Source: Shewanella mesophila (GTDB taxonomy: Bacteria; Pseudomonadota; Gammaproteobacteria; Enterobacterales; Shewanellaceae). Taken from it: a stretch of DNA of 64,000 nucleotides. The stretch is from assembly GCF_019457515.1 (NCBI RefSeq), contig NZ_CP080421.1, forward strand, positions 186,001 to 250,000, given 5' to 3'. The notes below the pieces were generated by a model. That model saw only the letters and a program-made list of their open reading frames with translations, searched no databases and had not been told where the DNA came from. Within the stretch, counting starts at the first letter, position 1, and each line of letters opens with the position of its first letter. The position numbers were made by a program, and so were the translations under genes. Below, piece after piece: positions 1 to 12,405 of the stretch.

Positions 1-2605
<2,605 letters not shown>

Positions 2606-2727
2606 ACAACCCAAAAGGGTTTCTAACTAAGTGAATACTTAGCGAAAGAATACAGCCACTTGATTTAGTGTGACTCAATTTTAAAACTTCCTGCTTAGGC
2701 GGGAACAGCTTTCTAAATTTCCAAATT

Positions 2728-2846
2728 TGTCTGGAAACCATAGCATTGTGGCACCACCTGATCCCATCCCGAACTCAGAAGTGAAACGCAATCGCGCCGA
2801 TGGTAGTGTGGGGTCTCCCCATGTGAGAGTAGGTCATTTCCAGGCG
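2728..2846 (+). rRNA. rrf: 5S ribosomal RNA
   Basis: Small ribosomal RNA of the large subunit. The 5' strand TGTCTGG pairs with the 3' strand CCAGGCG to close helix I. The internal segments CCGAACTCAGAAGTGAAAC and GGTAGTGTGGGGTCTCCCC are typical of gammaproteobacterial 5S rRNA. It lies about 120 nt after the 23S gene and is followed within 30 nt by a terminator, so it would normally be the last gene of the rRNA operon. Here a second, damaged 5S-like copy follows. Confidence 0.95.
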
Positions 2847-2873
2847 CCTAACACTTCTCGTAAGAGAGTCGAT

Positions 2874-2906
2874 AAATCCCCAGCACTTCGTGTTGGGGAT
2901 TTTTTC
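2874..2906 (+). terminator. Rho-independent terminator after 5S rRNA
   Basis: The stem ATCCCCAGCAC / TGTTGGGGAT closes a TTCG tetraloop at 2887-2890 and runs into a T-rich tail. This is a strong intrinsic terminator shape and suits the end of an rRNA operon. Confidence 0.9.
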
Positions 2907-2924
2907 GTTTAACCGGTTTGAAAT

Positions 2925-3102
2925 ATCGACTCGAACATGGGGAAGTAAATAGTCCGAATGTAGTGAGGCTCAAACCCATGTAGAGTAGGGTAAAGCGTCT
3001 GCGCTTATCAAGCGCAGCTTGATGCTGGAGCTGAACGCGGAGAGCTAGCTCGAAGCTGACCATTTCCAGGCGCCTAACACTTCTCGTAAGAGAATCGATA
3101 AA
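2925..3102 (+). pseudogene. Degenerate second 5S rRNA copy split by an inserted hairpin segment
   Basis: The segment from about 2930 to 2990 still aligns with the middle of the intact 5S gene (CGAAC...AAGT...CCGAATGTAGTGAGG...CCCATG...AGAGTAGG) but with many changes. About 70 nt of unrelated sequence follows, including the perfect hairpin CTGCGCTT/AAGCGCAG at 2999-3017. The 5S 3' end then resumes at 3061: 42 nt match 2835-2876 with a single difference. I read this as a duplicated 5S gene that decayed and gained an insertion. A functional variant 5S is unlikely because helix I and loop A are not recognisable. Confidence 0.7.
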
Positions 3103-3131
3103 GCCCGTTGCTAACACAACGGTTTTTTTTC
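3103..3131 (+). terminator. Rho-independent terminator after the second 5S-like copy
   Basis: The stem CCGTTG/CAACGG (3105-3110 with 3117-3122) is followed by eight T residues. It serves the same role as the terminator after the intact 5S gene but has a different stem sequence. Confidence 0.85.
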
Positions 3132-3310
3132 GTTCTTATCTTAAAAAATTACTCTACGAATATGTCACATAGCTCGGTGCCTGCTGTATTGTGACGTGGA
3201 TATACGTTTATTTATGCTGACTGCACTTAATACACTACTTCATACTATTGCTATTCGTCTTAGTGTTACCTACCTTATGGCATCTAAATGTTTTTCCCCA
3301 AAGGATGGAT

Positions 3311-4585
3311 ATGAAAATTGAGATGATTTGTACTGGTGAAGAGGTGCTTTCGGGACAGATAGTCGATACGAATGCGGCTTGGGCTGCAAATGCATTGATG
3401 GATCATGGTATTGAGATGCAGCAGCGTATTACCGTTGGAGATAGACTTGATGATCTGGTCAGTGTATTTCAGGAAAGGAGTCATCATGCGGATATCATCT
3501 TAGTTAATGGTGGTCTAGGGCCGACAAGCGATGACATGTCATCTCAGGCTATGGCGTTAGCTAAAGAGGTGCCGCTGATTGAGAATGCAATTTGGCGTCG
3601 TCGCATGGAGGATTGGTTTACTCGCAATGGTCGTGAGATGCCGCCGAGTAATCTAAAACAGGCTATGTTGCCCGAGTCCGCAGTGATGGTCGATAACCCA
3701 GTTGGAACCGCTTGCGGTTTTAGGGTAAAGCTAAATCGTGCTTGGCTGTTTTTTACTCCTGGAGTACCGTTCGAATTCAAGCAGATGGTTAACGAGCAGT
3801 TTATTCCGTTCGTTAAGAGTCTTGCCGATTCTCATATTGAAGTTGCAGTGCATAAGTTATTGACCATAGGTAATGGTGAGTCTGTGTTAGCAAATAGACT
3901 AGAGAATCTTACCTTGCCTGGTGGAATGACGTTGGGCTACCGCTCATTTATGCCCTACATAGAGATTAAGTTGTTTGCCCGTGGTGATGATGTCATTGAG
4001 CAGCTACCTGAAACAGTATCATTAGTTAAGCAAGTATTGGGCGATTGTGTTGTTGCGGAGAATCTTGATTCATTAGCGGGAGTCATTCACCAACAGCTGC
4101 TTGCACAGGGCGCTAGCTTGAGTATTGCTGAGTCCTGTACTGGTGGAATGATCGCAAGCAATCTGGTCGCTCTTGCGGGAAGCTCGGCTTATTTGCATCA
4201 AGGCTTGGTGACCTATAGTAATGAGTCAAAAGTTAAGGTGCTCGGAGTCGATCCTGCGACACTTGATGATCACGGTGCTGTCTCTATCGCTACGGTGGAA
4301 GAGATGGCTAAAGGTGTGAGAAACATACTCGACAGTGATTATGCGCTGGCGACGAGCGGTATAGCTGGGCCTGATGGTGGTAGCGAACAAAAGCCTGTTG
4401 GCACGGTCGCAATAGCATTGGCGACTAAGAGTGGAGTGTACAGCCAAATGCTCAAATTTCCGGCGCGGTCTAGAGAGTTGGTTCGAAGCTTAAGCACTGC
4501 TGTCGCTTTAGATATGCTGAGGCGTGAGCTGCTACAGCAGCCAGTAATTGTTGATTACGGCTCTTATCATCGATTTCCAAAGTAG
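3311..4585 (+). CDS. cinA: CinA-like protein (MoCF domain plus NMN amidohydrolase domain)
   Basis: A 424-residue two-domain CinA protein. The N-terminal MoaB/MogA-like (MoCF) domain carries [10 protein letters not shown] near residues 70-80. The C-terminal CinA/PncC domain carries SIAESCTGG near 275-285 and SGIAGPDGG further on. The C-terminal family deamidates nicotinamide mononucleotide in pyridine-nucleotide salvage; the role of the N-terminal domain is less clear. The ATG at 3311 is chosen because AAAGGAT lies about 6 nt upstream and the resulting [16 protein letters not shown] matches the usual family N-terminus; the reading frame is open further upstream. It is transcribed away from the rRNA operon and converges on the DUF1439 gene. 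Confidence 0.9.
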   Translation: MKIEMICTGEEVLSGQIVDTNAAWAANALMDHGIEMQQRITVGDRLDDLVSVFQERSHHADIILVNGGLGPTSDDMSSQAMALAKEVPLIENAIWRRRMEDWFTRNGREMPPSNLKQAMLPESAVMVDNPVGTACGFRVKLNRAWLFFTPGVPFEFKQMVNEQFIPFVKSLADSHIEVAVHKLLTIGNGESVLANRLENLTLPGGMTLGYRSFMPYIEIKLFARGDDVIEQLPETVSLVKQVLGDCVVAENLDSLAGVIHQQLLAQGASLSIAESCTGGMIASNLVALAGSSAYLHQGLVTYSNESKVKVLGVDPATLDDHGAVSIATVEEMAKGVRNILDSDYALATSGIAGPDGGSEQKPVGTVAIALATKSGVYSQMLKFPARSRELVRSLSTAVALDMLRRELLQQPVIVDYGSYHRFPK

Positions 4586-4601
4586 TGCTTAGTCTCTGTA
4601 G

Positions 4602-5144
4602 CTAATCTTTGAAAATGAGTTTTAGTTTACCAGGGACCACCTCGATTCTCTTGGTCATCTCGGCGATTAACGCTTGGTTGCTCTCTTTTACATCGAGAAC
4701 GTAAACCGGTTGTGTTTCGAGAAAATGCGTTAAAAATTGCATGACTTGAGGCGCGATCGGGGTGATTGCTTTTTCGATATCTTTCGGTGTTGATTCGACT
4801 TTAACTAAGTTGAGTTGGTTCAGATAAACACTATGAGTTACAGCATCGTACCAAGGCTTGGCTTCAAACTTTACAATTAACTTTGCCTTTAGTGGCATTA
4901 GCGGATTGCGTACCTTTATCGTGCTGTACGCCATAATCCCCATGGTTTCAGCTTGTTGGCCCAAAGTAACTTCAACATTGTTGATCTTCATTTCGATCCC
5001 AAATAGCTGGTTACCCTGTTTGGTTTCGAAATGAATCTCGTTGTTTAAGTAATTGGTTAGCTCTTGCTCGGTAATGCTGTATTGGCTGACGCAGCCAGTC
5101 AATAGCAGCAATACACTGACCAATGTTAATCTGATTATTGGCAT
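4602..5144 (-). CDS. DUF1439 (YceB-like) outer-membrane lipoprotein
   Basis: A 180-residue lipoprotein. The first 17 residues form a lipoprotein signal with lipobox LTGC, so the mature protein should begin at that Cys and be membrane-anchored on the periplasmic side. The remainder matches the DUF1439/YceB pattern, with alternating beta segments and a Pro/Leu-rich centre; the molecular function of the family is not known. The start ATG overlaps the ppc stop as TGATG, and a TTG lies one codon upstream. This points to translational coupling with ppc. It converges with cinA with only 16 nt between stops and no visible terminator. Confidence 0.8.
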   Translation of the reverse strand: MPIIRLTLVSVLLLLTGCVSQYSITEQELTNYLNNEIHFETKQGNQLFGIEMKINNVEVTLGQQAETMGIMAYSTIKVRNPLMPLKAKLIVKFEAKPWYDAVTHSVYLNQLNLVKVESTPKDIEKAITPIAPQVMQFLTHFLETQPVYVLDVKESNQALIAEMTKRIEVVPGKLKLIFKD

Positions 5145-7783
5145 CAACCTGTGTTTCTCATTCCGGCTGCCACTCCTGCAATCGTCAGCATTAATGCTAA
5201 CTGCACATTGCTTGATGAAGCCTCTTCGTTCTTGCGTGTTCTCGCGAGTAGTTCCGCTTGTAAGAAGTTAAGCGGATCTATGTAGGGATTACGTAGCTCT
5301 ACAGACTCTCTATTCCAAGGTGTATGTGACATTAATATATCGGCTTGGGTCAGTGCTAAGACGGCTTTAATACCAGTTGCCATACGTTCTCGTAATGCTT
5401 CTCCAAGGTGATGAAGCTCTTTCGGTACTAGGCAGGCTTCGTAGTATTTTGCGAGATTAGGCTCCGCTTTGGCATAAACCATCTCAAGCATAGAGATGCG
5501 GGTTTCAAAGAATGGCCATTGCTGCTCCATCTCTTGTAACAGTGCAAGTTCGCCGCGATCGGCCGCTGCTTGTAAAGCCTCTCCAGCGCCTAACCATGCT
5601 GGTAACATAAGCCGATTTTGCGACCAAGCAAAGATCCACGGAATAGCTCTTAGGCTTTCTATGCCGCCATCGACTCGTCGTTTTGCAGGTCTGCTGCCGA
5701 GTGGCAATTTGCCTAGCTCAACTTCTGGCGTAGCGGCGCGGAAGTATGCAACAAAGTCGGGTTCTTCTCTCACTATGGCACGATAAGCTGCAACCGAATC
5801 CGCCGCAAGTCTCTCCATGGCTTCACGCCATTCAGGTTTTGGTTCTGGTGGCGGTAACAGTGTTGCCTCCATCACTGCTGAGGTGTACAGAGCTAAGCTT
5901 TGCACTGCGAGCTTAGGTAAACCAAACTTGAAACGGATCATCTCTCCTTGTTCTGTCACGCGAATGCGTCCATCAACAGAGCCCGGAGGCTGGGATAAGA
6001 TAGCTTTGTGAGCCGGTCCGCCGCCTCGGCCAATGGTGCCGCCACGGCCATGGAATAGGGTAAGTTTGATATCGGCGCGCTGACATATCTGAACCAGTTG
6101 TTCCTGAGCGCGATACTGTGCCCATGCTGCAGCCATTACCCCGGCGTCTTTAGCCGAGTCAGAATAACCAATCATCACCTCTTGGCTGCCTTTGCAATAA
6201 CCACGGTACCAATCGATATTAAATAACGCCGACATACAACTAGAGGCATTGTTGAGGTCATCTAAGGTTTCAAACAGCGGCACGACCCTCATAGGGTGTG
6301 GGCATCCCGCCTCTTTAAGTAATAAGAGCACGGTTAATACGTCTGATGGCTGACTCGCCATAGAGATAACGTATGAGCCTAATGCCTTGTCCGACTGATT
6401 GGCAATGAGTCTAACTGTGTTTATGACTTCGGCTACTTCGTCGCTAGGTTGCCAATTGTTGGGGATCAACGGGCGCTTACCCGTCAACTCTCTTAACAGA
6501 AAGGCTTGTTTCTCATGTTCATCCCAATGGTTGTAATCGCCCAACCCAAGATAACGAGTCAATTCTGCAATAACATCGCTATGACGCTGAGCATCTTGTC
6601 TAATATCGAGTCTCAGCATATGAATACCAAAACAGGCGATACGGCGAAGCATATCGAGTAATAGACCGTTAGCGATAAGGCTCATATTTGAGTCTATCAA
6701 GCTGTTATACAGTAAAGTTAAAGGTTGCTTTAAATCATCTTCATGCCAAATAAGTTGACTCAGGTCGACTTCGGGTAAATGGCCTTCAAGGCGCATGTTT
6801 AAGTAGTCGATTGTATCCCGTAGTTTCTGTCTGATTTCCCGTAATACATCTCGATAGGGTTCATGGCTATTATTAGTGAGGGCCAATAACTCATCATTGG
6901 CTTCTTCCATCGATAGTTCGTTGACGAGTAGAACAACATCTTTCAAGAATAATCGGGCGGCGGTATGACGGTTGCGGTCAAGCACCTCTTGGGTGACCTT
7001 AGCTGTGACGAAAGGATTGCCATCACGATCTCCGCCCATCCAGCTAGAAAATCTTACCGGGGCTATATCGGTTGGGATCTGCTTACCAGTTCGCTCTTCA
7101 ACTTGTTCATTTAGCTGACGTAGAAAATCAGGGATCGCTTGCCATAGGGAGGCTTCTATTGTGCTGAGCCCCCATCTGGCTTCATCTACGGGAGTTGGGC
7201 GCTCGTGGCGGATCTCATTGGTATGCCAAATTTGTGCTATCAACTGACGTAATCGTAGGTGATGCTGCTTTCTCTCTCTCTCTGTCAGCTGTGGATTTTC
7301 AAGTGCCGCGAGGCTGTCTACGACAGCAGAATACTTTTGAATCAGCGTACGTCTTGAGATCTCTGTAGGATGGGCTGTGAGAACGAGATCGATATCGAGT
7401 GTTTGCAAGCATTGGAGCATCTTATCTTGATCGACTCGACCATTTAACATGCGGCCGAGAAGTTGCTCTACCGGATCGGGAACGCAAACGAGCTCATCGC
7501 AGTTTCTACTGATAGTGTGGAACTGCTCGGCGATGTTGGCCAGATTAAGAAATTGATTGAATGCTTTGGCGAAAGGGACGAGTTCATCATCAGGCAATGC
7601 GGCCAATAAGGTTAACATCTCTTCTCTCGCGGCATCATTTCCTTGGCGAGAACTTTTGGCTAAGTGTCTAATCTGTTCTATTTTTTCTAAAAAAGGCTCA
7701 TCTAAATGTGTGCGAATGGTATCGCCCAATATCTGACCTAAGGTGCCTACATTAGATCGTAGCGATGCGTACATATCAGCCAT
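5144..7783 (-). CDS. ppc: Phosphoenolpyruvate carboxylase
   Basis: Makes oxaloacetate from PEP and bicarbonate, refilling the TCA cycle; it also supplies aspartate, used one step away by ArgG. At 879 residues it matches the usual bacterial length (E. coli 883). The catalytic His138 lies in VLTAHPTE; the glycine-rich loop [19 protein letters not shown] and [10 protein letters not shown] are intact; the C-terminus MRNTG is the conserved family end that contributes to the active site. It is divergent from argC across a 532-bp AT-rich region and is followed in a coupled arrangement by a lipoprotein gene. Confidence 0.97.
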   Translation of the reverse strand: MADMYASLRSNVGTLGQILGDTIRTHLDEPFLEKIEQIRHLAKSSRQGNDAAREEMLTLLAALPDDELVPFAKAFNQFLNLANIAEQFHTISRNCDELVCVPDPVEQLLGRMLNGRVDQDKMLQCLQTLDIDLVLTAHPTEISRRTLIQKYSAVVDSLAALENPQLTERERKQHHLRLRQLIAQIWHTNEIRHERPTPVDEARWGLSTIEASLWQAIPDFLRQLNEQVEERTGKQIPTDIAPVRFSSWMGGDRDGNPFVTAKVTQEVLDRNRHTAARLFLKDVVLLVNELSMEEANDELLALTNNSHEPYRDVLREIRQKLRDTIDYLNMRLEGHLPEVDLSQLIWHEDDLKQPLTLLYNSLIDSNMSLIANGLLLDMLRRIACFGIHMLRLDIRQDAQRHSDVIAELTRYLGLGDYNHWDEHEKQAFLLRELTGKRPLIPNNWQPSDEVAEVINTVRLIANQSDKALGSYVISMASQPSDVLTVLLLLKEAGCPHPMRVVPLFETLDDLNNASSCMSALFNIDWYRGYCKGSQEVMIGYSDSAKDAGVMAAAWAQYRAQEQLVQICQRADIKLTLFHGRGGTIGRGGGPAHKAILSQPPGSVDGRIRVTEQGEMIRFKFGLPKLAVQSLALYTSAVMEATLLPPPEPKPEWREAMERLAADSVAAYRAIVREEPDFVAYFRAATPEVELGKLPLGSRPAKRRVDGGIESLRAIPWIFAWSQNRLMLPAWLGAGEALQAAADRGELALLQEMEQQWPFFETRISMLEMVYAKAEPNLAKYYEACLVPKELHHLGEALRERMATGIKAVLALTQADILMSHTPWNRESVELRNPYIDPLNFLQAELLARTRKNEEASSSNVQLALMLTIAGVAAGMRNTG

Positions 7784-8315
7784 AAATGCTCCATATCGTC
7801 CAATTAATCAGTCACAATACCCAGCCTATCGGGCTAAGGTCAATACAACACTCACTGTTATTGTGAACTTATGTGTTGAACATCACTGCTGACCGAATAT
7901 TCATTTAAACCACAAATGAAATTTTGCCTGCATCATCGGACACTGTTCTATTAGCCAACAATTAGTTCATCGTTCGTTTTGTATACAACTATACTAAGCT
8001 GCAATAATATAATTCGGTATATAGATCCAAATATGCCAGGTTTGTTACTTGTTGCTTAAAAATATTCAAATATATATTCAATTTTATTGCATAAATAAAT
8101 TTTCATGGTAGTCTATCAAACAGCTAGAGCAAGCGCCATTATCCAAGGCTTAACTTTGAGACTTAAAATGAATATTTCATACTTAAAAATTGATTATAAG
8201 GTAACCTGTAAAAACTTCCTGCGACGATAGACTTGTCATATTGGTATTCTGCCAGGGCTTAAGATGTGCCCCCTCTTTTTCCTTTTTTACTGTTAATTTA
8301 TAGAAGTCATAGAGC
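7784..8315. other. Divergent ppc/argC intergenic region
   Basis: A 532-bp AT-rich gap with no supported gene. It must hold the ppc promoter on the minus strand and the argC promoter on the plus strand. An inverted repeat TTCATTT/AAATGAA (7900-7906 with 7914-7920) lies on the ppc side. The argC side contains paired ARG-box-like sequences, listed separately. A second possible argC promoter is TTGAGA (8156-8161), 17 nt, then ATACTT (8179-8184), which would leave a leader of about 125 nt. Confidence 0.6.
8067..8114 (+). promoter_or_regulatory. Candidate ArgR operator and overlapping argC promoter
   Basis: Two sequences resembling the 14-bp ARG-box core TGAATWWWWATTCA lie exactly 21 bp apart: CAAATATATATTCA (8067-8080, 12 of 14) and TGCATAAATAAATT (8088-8101, about 10 of 14). 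Two boxes with that spacing are the known target of hexameric ArgR with arginine. The second overlaps a possible -35 TTGCAT (8087-8092), followed after 16 nt by the extended -10 TGGTAGTCT. This fits repression of argCBFGH by arginine. The AT-rich background makes chance matches possible. Confidence 0.4.
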
Positions 8316-9296
8316 ATGAAGAACATAGCCATAATTGGTGCCAGTGGATACACAGGCGCACAGATCACCTCATTGATTCAGGCCGATGCGCATCTGAGCA
8401 TACAAGGCTTGTATGTATCTGAAAATAGTCTCGATAAAGATAAAGCACTCGCTGAACTCTATCCTGTTTACAGTCATATTAAACTTCCTTTACAACCGCT
8501 ATCTGCAGAGGCGAAGGCTATTATTGTGGCTGAGGCTGATGCAGTGGTATTGGCGACCGATCACCAGGTAAGTTTACATTTGGCTGCTTGGTTTTATCAA
8601 AAGGGCGTCACGGTTTTTGATCTGAGTGGCGCTTATCGATTCGAAGATGTGGCTCAATATCCCAAATGGTATGGTTTTGAACACCAGTATCCAGAAGTGT
8701 TATCTCAAGCTGTTTATGGCTTGGCCGAGTGGAATAGTGATGCAATTGCAAACAGTAAAATGATTGCTGTGCCTGGGTGCTATCCAACGGCATCGTTAAC
8801 AGCCCTCAAGCCTTTAGCCGCACTAATCGGTGATAGCTTGCCGGTTATTAATGCTGTTAGTGGTGTGACTGGCGCAGGTAGAAAAGCCCAACTTCATACC
8901 AGTTTTTGTGAAGTGAGCCTAACACCGTATGGCGTTTTAGGTCACAGACATCAACCTGAGATAGTTACCCAGCTTGGACAACAAGTTATTTTCACTCCCC
9001 ATCTTGGTAATTTTAAGCGTGGTATTTTGGCAACCATCACAGTGCAGTTGAAAGCCGGGACTACCGAGGCTGAAATTACTCAGGCGTACAGCGTTTATAA
9101 TCAATGTGAGCTGGTCAAGGTACATCAAAATCAATTTCCGAAAGTAGACGATGTAGTACATACACCCAATTGTTTGCTGGGATGGAAGTTTGATCCAGAC
9201 ACGGGTTACTTAGTGGTGGCTAGTGCGATAGACAACTTGATGAAAGGTGCGGCTAGTCAAGCGCATCAATGCATAAAGATTCATTTTAATTATTAA
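8316..9296 (+). CDS. argC: N-acetyl-gamma-glutamyl-phosphate reductase
   Basis: Third step of arginine synthesis: NADPH-dependent reduction of N-acetylglutamyl phosphate to the semialdehyde. The 326-residue protein begins with the nucleotide-binding IGASGYTG motif (residues 7-14), has the catalytic Cys155 in AVPGCYPTA, and later GHRHQPEI, which carries the active-site His region. It opens the argCBFGH cluster, with argB 24 nt downstream in the same direction. Confidence 0.96.
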   Translation: MKNIAIIGASGYTGAQITSLIQADAHLSIQGLYVSENSLDKDKALAELYPVYSHIKLPLQPLSAEAKAIIVAEADAVVLATDHQVSLHLAAWFYQKGVTVFDLSGAYRFEDVAQYPKWYGFEHQYPEVLSQAVYGLAEWNSDAIANSKMIAVPGCYPTASLTALKPLAALIGDSLPVINAVSGVTGAGRKAQLHTSFCEVSLTPYGVLGHRHQPEIVTQLGQQVIFTPHLGNFKRGILATITVQLKAGTTEAEITQAYSVYNQCELVKVHQNQFPKVDDVVHTPNCLLGWKFDPDTGYLVVASAIDNLMKGAASQAHQCIKIHFNY

Positions 9297-9320
9297 TCCA
9301 TTTCTGAGAGACTCGGCATT

Positions 9321-10106
9321 ATGTCTGCAAATAAAAATACGTTAGTGCTAAAAGTTGGTGGCGCCCTAATGCAGTGTGATATGGGGATGGCACGTCTTAT
9401 GTCGACGGCGTCAAACCTTATTAAAGCGGGACAATCTGTTGTTATGGTTCATGGTGGAGGTTACTTAGTTGATGAGCAACTCGCAGCCAATGGCATGGAG
9501 ACGGTCAAGCTTGATGGATTGCGCGTAACTCCTGCTGAGCAAGTCCCGATTGTTGTTGGTGCGCTTGCGGGCACCTCGAACAAAATCTTGCAGGCGGCGG
9601 CAGTTAAAGCTGGCATTACTTGTGTGGGAATGAGTCTCGGTGACGGCGGCATTGTTTCTGCACATATAAAAGATGAGCAACTTGGCTTTGTTGGTGAAGT
9701 GGCACCTAAAGATCCGACTTATTTGAATTTTGTATTGTCGCAAGGCTGGATGCCAATTGTTAGCTCCATTGCCATAGATGACTTAGGGCAGCTCCTGAAT
9801 GTTAACGCCGATCAGGCCGCAACCGTATTAGCTAAGTTGGTGAATGGTAAGTTAGTACTGCTTTCTGATGTGAGTGGTGTGTTAGATGGCAAAGGACAAT
9901 TAATCCCTTCGCTTACGAAATCTCATGCAGATGAGCTGACGAAACTAGGCGTTATCGATAAAGGCATGAAAGTTAAAGTGGAGGCTGCATTAGAAGTGGC
10001 CCAATGGTTGGGGCAAGCCGTACAGGTTGCTTCATGGCGAGATGCAGAGCAGCTTGCAGCGTTAGAGAGAGGCGAAGCCATAGGTACCCAAGTGCAACCG
10101 CAGTAA
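9321..10106 (+). CDS. argB: Acetylglutamate kinase
   Basis: Second step of arginine synthesis: phosphorylates N-acetylglutamate using ATP. The 261-residue amino-acid kinase begins LVLKVGGALM, with the phosphate-contacting Lys11, and carries MVHGGG in the substrate loop. The C-terminal GVIDKGMKVKVEAA segment is the usual nucleotide-binding end. It lacks the N-terminal extension found in arginine-inhibited hexameric enzymes, so I infer the short enteric-type, feedback-insensitive form. Confidence 0.95.
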   Translation: MSANKNTLVLKVGGALMQCDMGMARLMSTASNLIKAGQSVVMVHGGGYLVDEQLAANGMETVKLDGLRVTPAEQVPIVVGALAGTSNKILQAAAVKAGITCVGMSLGDGGIVSAHIKDEQLGFVGEVAPKDPTYLNFVLSQGWMPIVSSIAIDDLGQLLNVNADQAATVLAKLVNGKLVLLSDVSGVLDGKGQLIPSLTKSHADELTKLGVIDKGMKVKVEAALEVAQWLGQAVQVASWRDAEQLAALERGEAIGTQVQPQ

Positions 10107-10131
10107 ATTATAATTTTTCAGGAGTAGATTA

Positions 10132-11037
10132 ATGAACCATTTATTATCGATTAAAGAGCTTAGCCAGCAGCAATTGATTGAACTGCTAACATTAGCAAAA
10201 AAGATCAAAGCCAATCCTAGTGCATACCGCCAGGCTTTGGATGGCAAAAGCGTAGTGATGTTATTCGAGAAGCCTTCATTAAGAACTCGTGTAAGTTTTG
10301 ATATCGGCATCAATAAACTGGGCGGTCACTGTCTTTATTTAGATCAACAGAATGGTGCCCTGGGCAAGCGTGAACCCGTGTCTGACTTTGCGGCAAACAT
10401 CTCCTGCTGGGCCGATGCCATTGTGGCTAGAACGTTCGAACATTCGACCATTGAGCAGTTAGCCGAATATGGCAGTGTGCCGGTAATTAATGCGCTCTCG
10501 GATATGTACCATCCGTGTCAGGGCTTGGCTGACTTTTTAACCTTGTCTGAGCAGTTTGATGATGTCAGTAAGGTTAAATTAGCTTATGTTGGTGATGGTA
10601 ATAATGTGACTCACTCTTTGATGTATGGTGCTGCGTTGCTTGGGGCCACTATGACGGTCGTTTGTCCTCAAGGGCATTTCCCCGATGGAAAAGTCGTGCT
10701 TGAAGCTCAAGAGATCGCGGCAGCCCATGGCGGTCAGCTTATTTTGACGTCTGATATTGAGCAGCTCGAAGGCCATGATGCCATTTACACAGATACATGG
10801 ATCTCTATGGGTGACAATGCAAGTTTGGATGAGATAAAGGCTAAATTTGATCCATACCAAGTGAATAAAGCTTTGATGGGCAAAGCTGGGGCTCAATATT
10901 TCATGCATTGCCTGCCTGCATACCGTGGTGTAGAAGTGACTGCAGAAGTGGTCGACGGTGAAGGCTCATTGATTCTGCAACAGGCTGAAAACCGTATGCA
11001 TGCTCAGAATGCTGTTTTAGTAACACTATTAAGTTAA
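10132..11037 (+). CDS. argF: Ornithine carbamoyltransferase
   Basis: Converts ornithine and carbamoyl phosphate to citrulline. The 301-residue protein carries the carbamoyl-phosphate motif SLRTR (residues 49-53), the HPCQ motif near residue 126 and the ornithine-binding HCLPAYRG near residue 263. An AGGAG ribosome-binding site lies ahead of the ATG. It sits third in the arginine cluster, 25 nt after argB. Confidence 0.96.
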   Translation: MNHLLSIKELSQQQLIELLTLAKKIKANPSAYRQALDGKSVVMLFEKPSLRTRVSFDIGINKLGGHCLYLDQQNGALGKREPVSDFAANISCWADAIVARTFEHSTIEQLAEYGSVPVINALSDMYHPCQGLADFLTLSEQFDDVSKVKLAYVGDGNNVTHSLMYGAALLGATMTVVCPQGHFPDGKVVLEAQEIAAAHGGQLILTSDIEQLEGHDAIYTDTWISMGDNASLDEIKAKFDPYQVNKALMGKAGAQYFMHCLPAYRGVEVTAEVVDGEGSLILQQAENRMHAQNAVLVTLLS

Positions 11038-11101
11038 TCAGATACTCCAGACACGATATTGAATGCGGTGGCGTTCATCGAAATTTATTAGGAAACAAGA
11101 A

Positions 11102-12322
11102 ATGTCTATTGAAGCTAAAAAATCAGTTAAGAAAGTGGTGTTAGCCTACTCCGGTGGTTTGGATACCTCGGCAATTATTCCATGGTTAAAAGAGACTTAT
11201 AATGATTGCGAAATTGTGGCTTTCTGTGCCGACGTTGGACAGGGTGCTGCAGAGCTAGAAGGTTTGCACGAAAAAGCGATCTCTTCTGGTGCGTCAGAGT
11301 GTTATATCGTCGATTTGAAAGAGGAGTTGGTGGCGGATTACATTTATCCAACCATCGCCACAGGTGCTATTTACGAAGGCACTTATCTACTTGGCACCTC
11401 AATGGCACGGCCGATTATTGCCAAGGCACAGGTCGAAGTCGCACGTAAAGTGGGTGCCGATGCCGTGTGCCACGGTTGTACTGGGAAGGGAAATGATCAG
11501 GTTCGTTTCGAAGGTTGTTTTGCCGCACTTGCACCTGATTTAACTGTGATTGCGCCTTGGCGTGAATGGGAAATGGTAAGCCGTGAAGACCTGCTTGATT
11601 ATCTTGCAGAAAGAAATATCGCTACTACCGCTTCAGCGACCAAAATTTATAGCCGTGACGCTAACGCTTGGCATATTTCCCATGAAGGTGGTGAGTTAGA
11701 AGATCCGTGGAACGAGCCAAGCAAAGGCGTTTGGACCATGACTGTCGCACCAGAAGATGCACCAAATGAGCCTGAGTATGTGTCGCTTGAAATTGAAGCG
11801 GGCCGTGTTACCAAGGTAAATGGTGAAGCATTATCACCTTATGAAGCCCTGATGACGCTCAATGAAATAGCTGGTGCTCATGGTGTTGGACGTATCGATA
11901 TTACCGAAAACCGTTTGGTAGGTATGAAGTCTCGTGGTTGTTATGAAACGCCCGGTGGCACAGTGATGTTTGCTGCTCTACGTGCAATTGAAGAGCTCGT
12001 TCTCGATAAGACGAGTCGTGAGTGGCGTGAGCAGATCGGAGCTAAGATGGCTCATCTCGTTTATGACGGTCGTTGGTTTACTCCTTTATGTGAATCATTG
12101 ATTGGTGCATCAGAGCCATTGGCCAATCTGGTTAACGGCGAAGTGGTGATTAAGCTTTATAAAGGGCAGGCGCAAGCGGTGAAGAAACGCTCGCCAAACA
12201 GCTTATATTCAGAAGCGTTTGCCACCTTTGGTGCCGACGATGTATATAATCAAAAAGATGCTGAAGGTTTTATTCGTTTGTACTCTTTAGCTAGCCGTAT
12301 TCGAGCATTAAACGCGAAGTAA
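11102..12322 (+). CDS. argG: Argininosuccinate synthase
   Basis: Joins citrulline and aspartate using ATP. The PP-loop motif SGGLDTS is at residues 17-23, and the later [11 protein letters not shown] segment is typical of the citrulline/aspartate site. I place the start at the ATG with AGGA 8 nt upstream, giving 406 residues, close to the family norm; an upstream in-frame ATG would add 13 residues with no family match. It is separated from argH by a strong hairpin. Confidence 0.96.
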   Translation: MSIEAKKSVKKVVLAYSGGLDTSAIIPWLKETYNDCEIVAFCADVGQGAAELEGLHEKAISSGASECYIVDLKEELVADYIYPTIATGAIYEGTYLLGTSMARPIIAKAQVEVARKVGADAVCHGCTGKGNDQVRFEGCFAALAPDLTVIAPWREWEMVSREDLLDYLAERNIATTASATKIYSRDANAWHISHEGGELEDPWNEPSKGVWTMTVAPEDAPNEPEYVSLEIEAGRVTKVNGEALSPYEALMTLNEIAGAHGVGRIDITENRLVGMKSRGCYETPGGTVMFAALRAIEELVLDKTSREWREQIGAKMAHLVYDGRWFTPLCESLIGASEPLANLVNGEVVIKLYKGQAQAVKKRSPNSLYSEAFATFGADDVYNQKDAEGFIRLYSLASRIRALNAK

Positions 12323-12340
12323 TTACAGCATCACAGTTTA

Positions 12341-12370
12341 TAAGGGGCGTGATTCGCCCCTTAATTTTTA
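12341..12370 (+). terminator. Strong hairpin with T-tail between argG and argH
   Basis: The perfect 9-bp stem TAAGGGGCG/CGCCCCTTA (12341-12349 with 12355-12363) has a 5-nt loop and is followed by ATTTTTA. It has the form of a Rho-independent terminator but lies inside the cluster, 36 nt before the argH start, so it probably gives partial termination or protects the upstream mRNA. Confidence 0.7.
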
Positions 12371-12405
12371 GAATCAAAGCATATTGGACTAAAGAGGATT
12401 TCGAG

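Noticed and set aside
2727..3117. Open frames on both strands over the 5S rRNA and its downstream copy
   Set aside because: They are explained by 5S rRNA, terminators and the 5S-like repeat.
8168..8181. TGAATATTTCA as an ARG box
   Set aside because: It is an inverted repeat, but 3 nt too short between half-sites for the ArgR core; the pair at 8067-8101 fits better.
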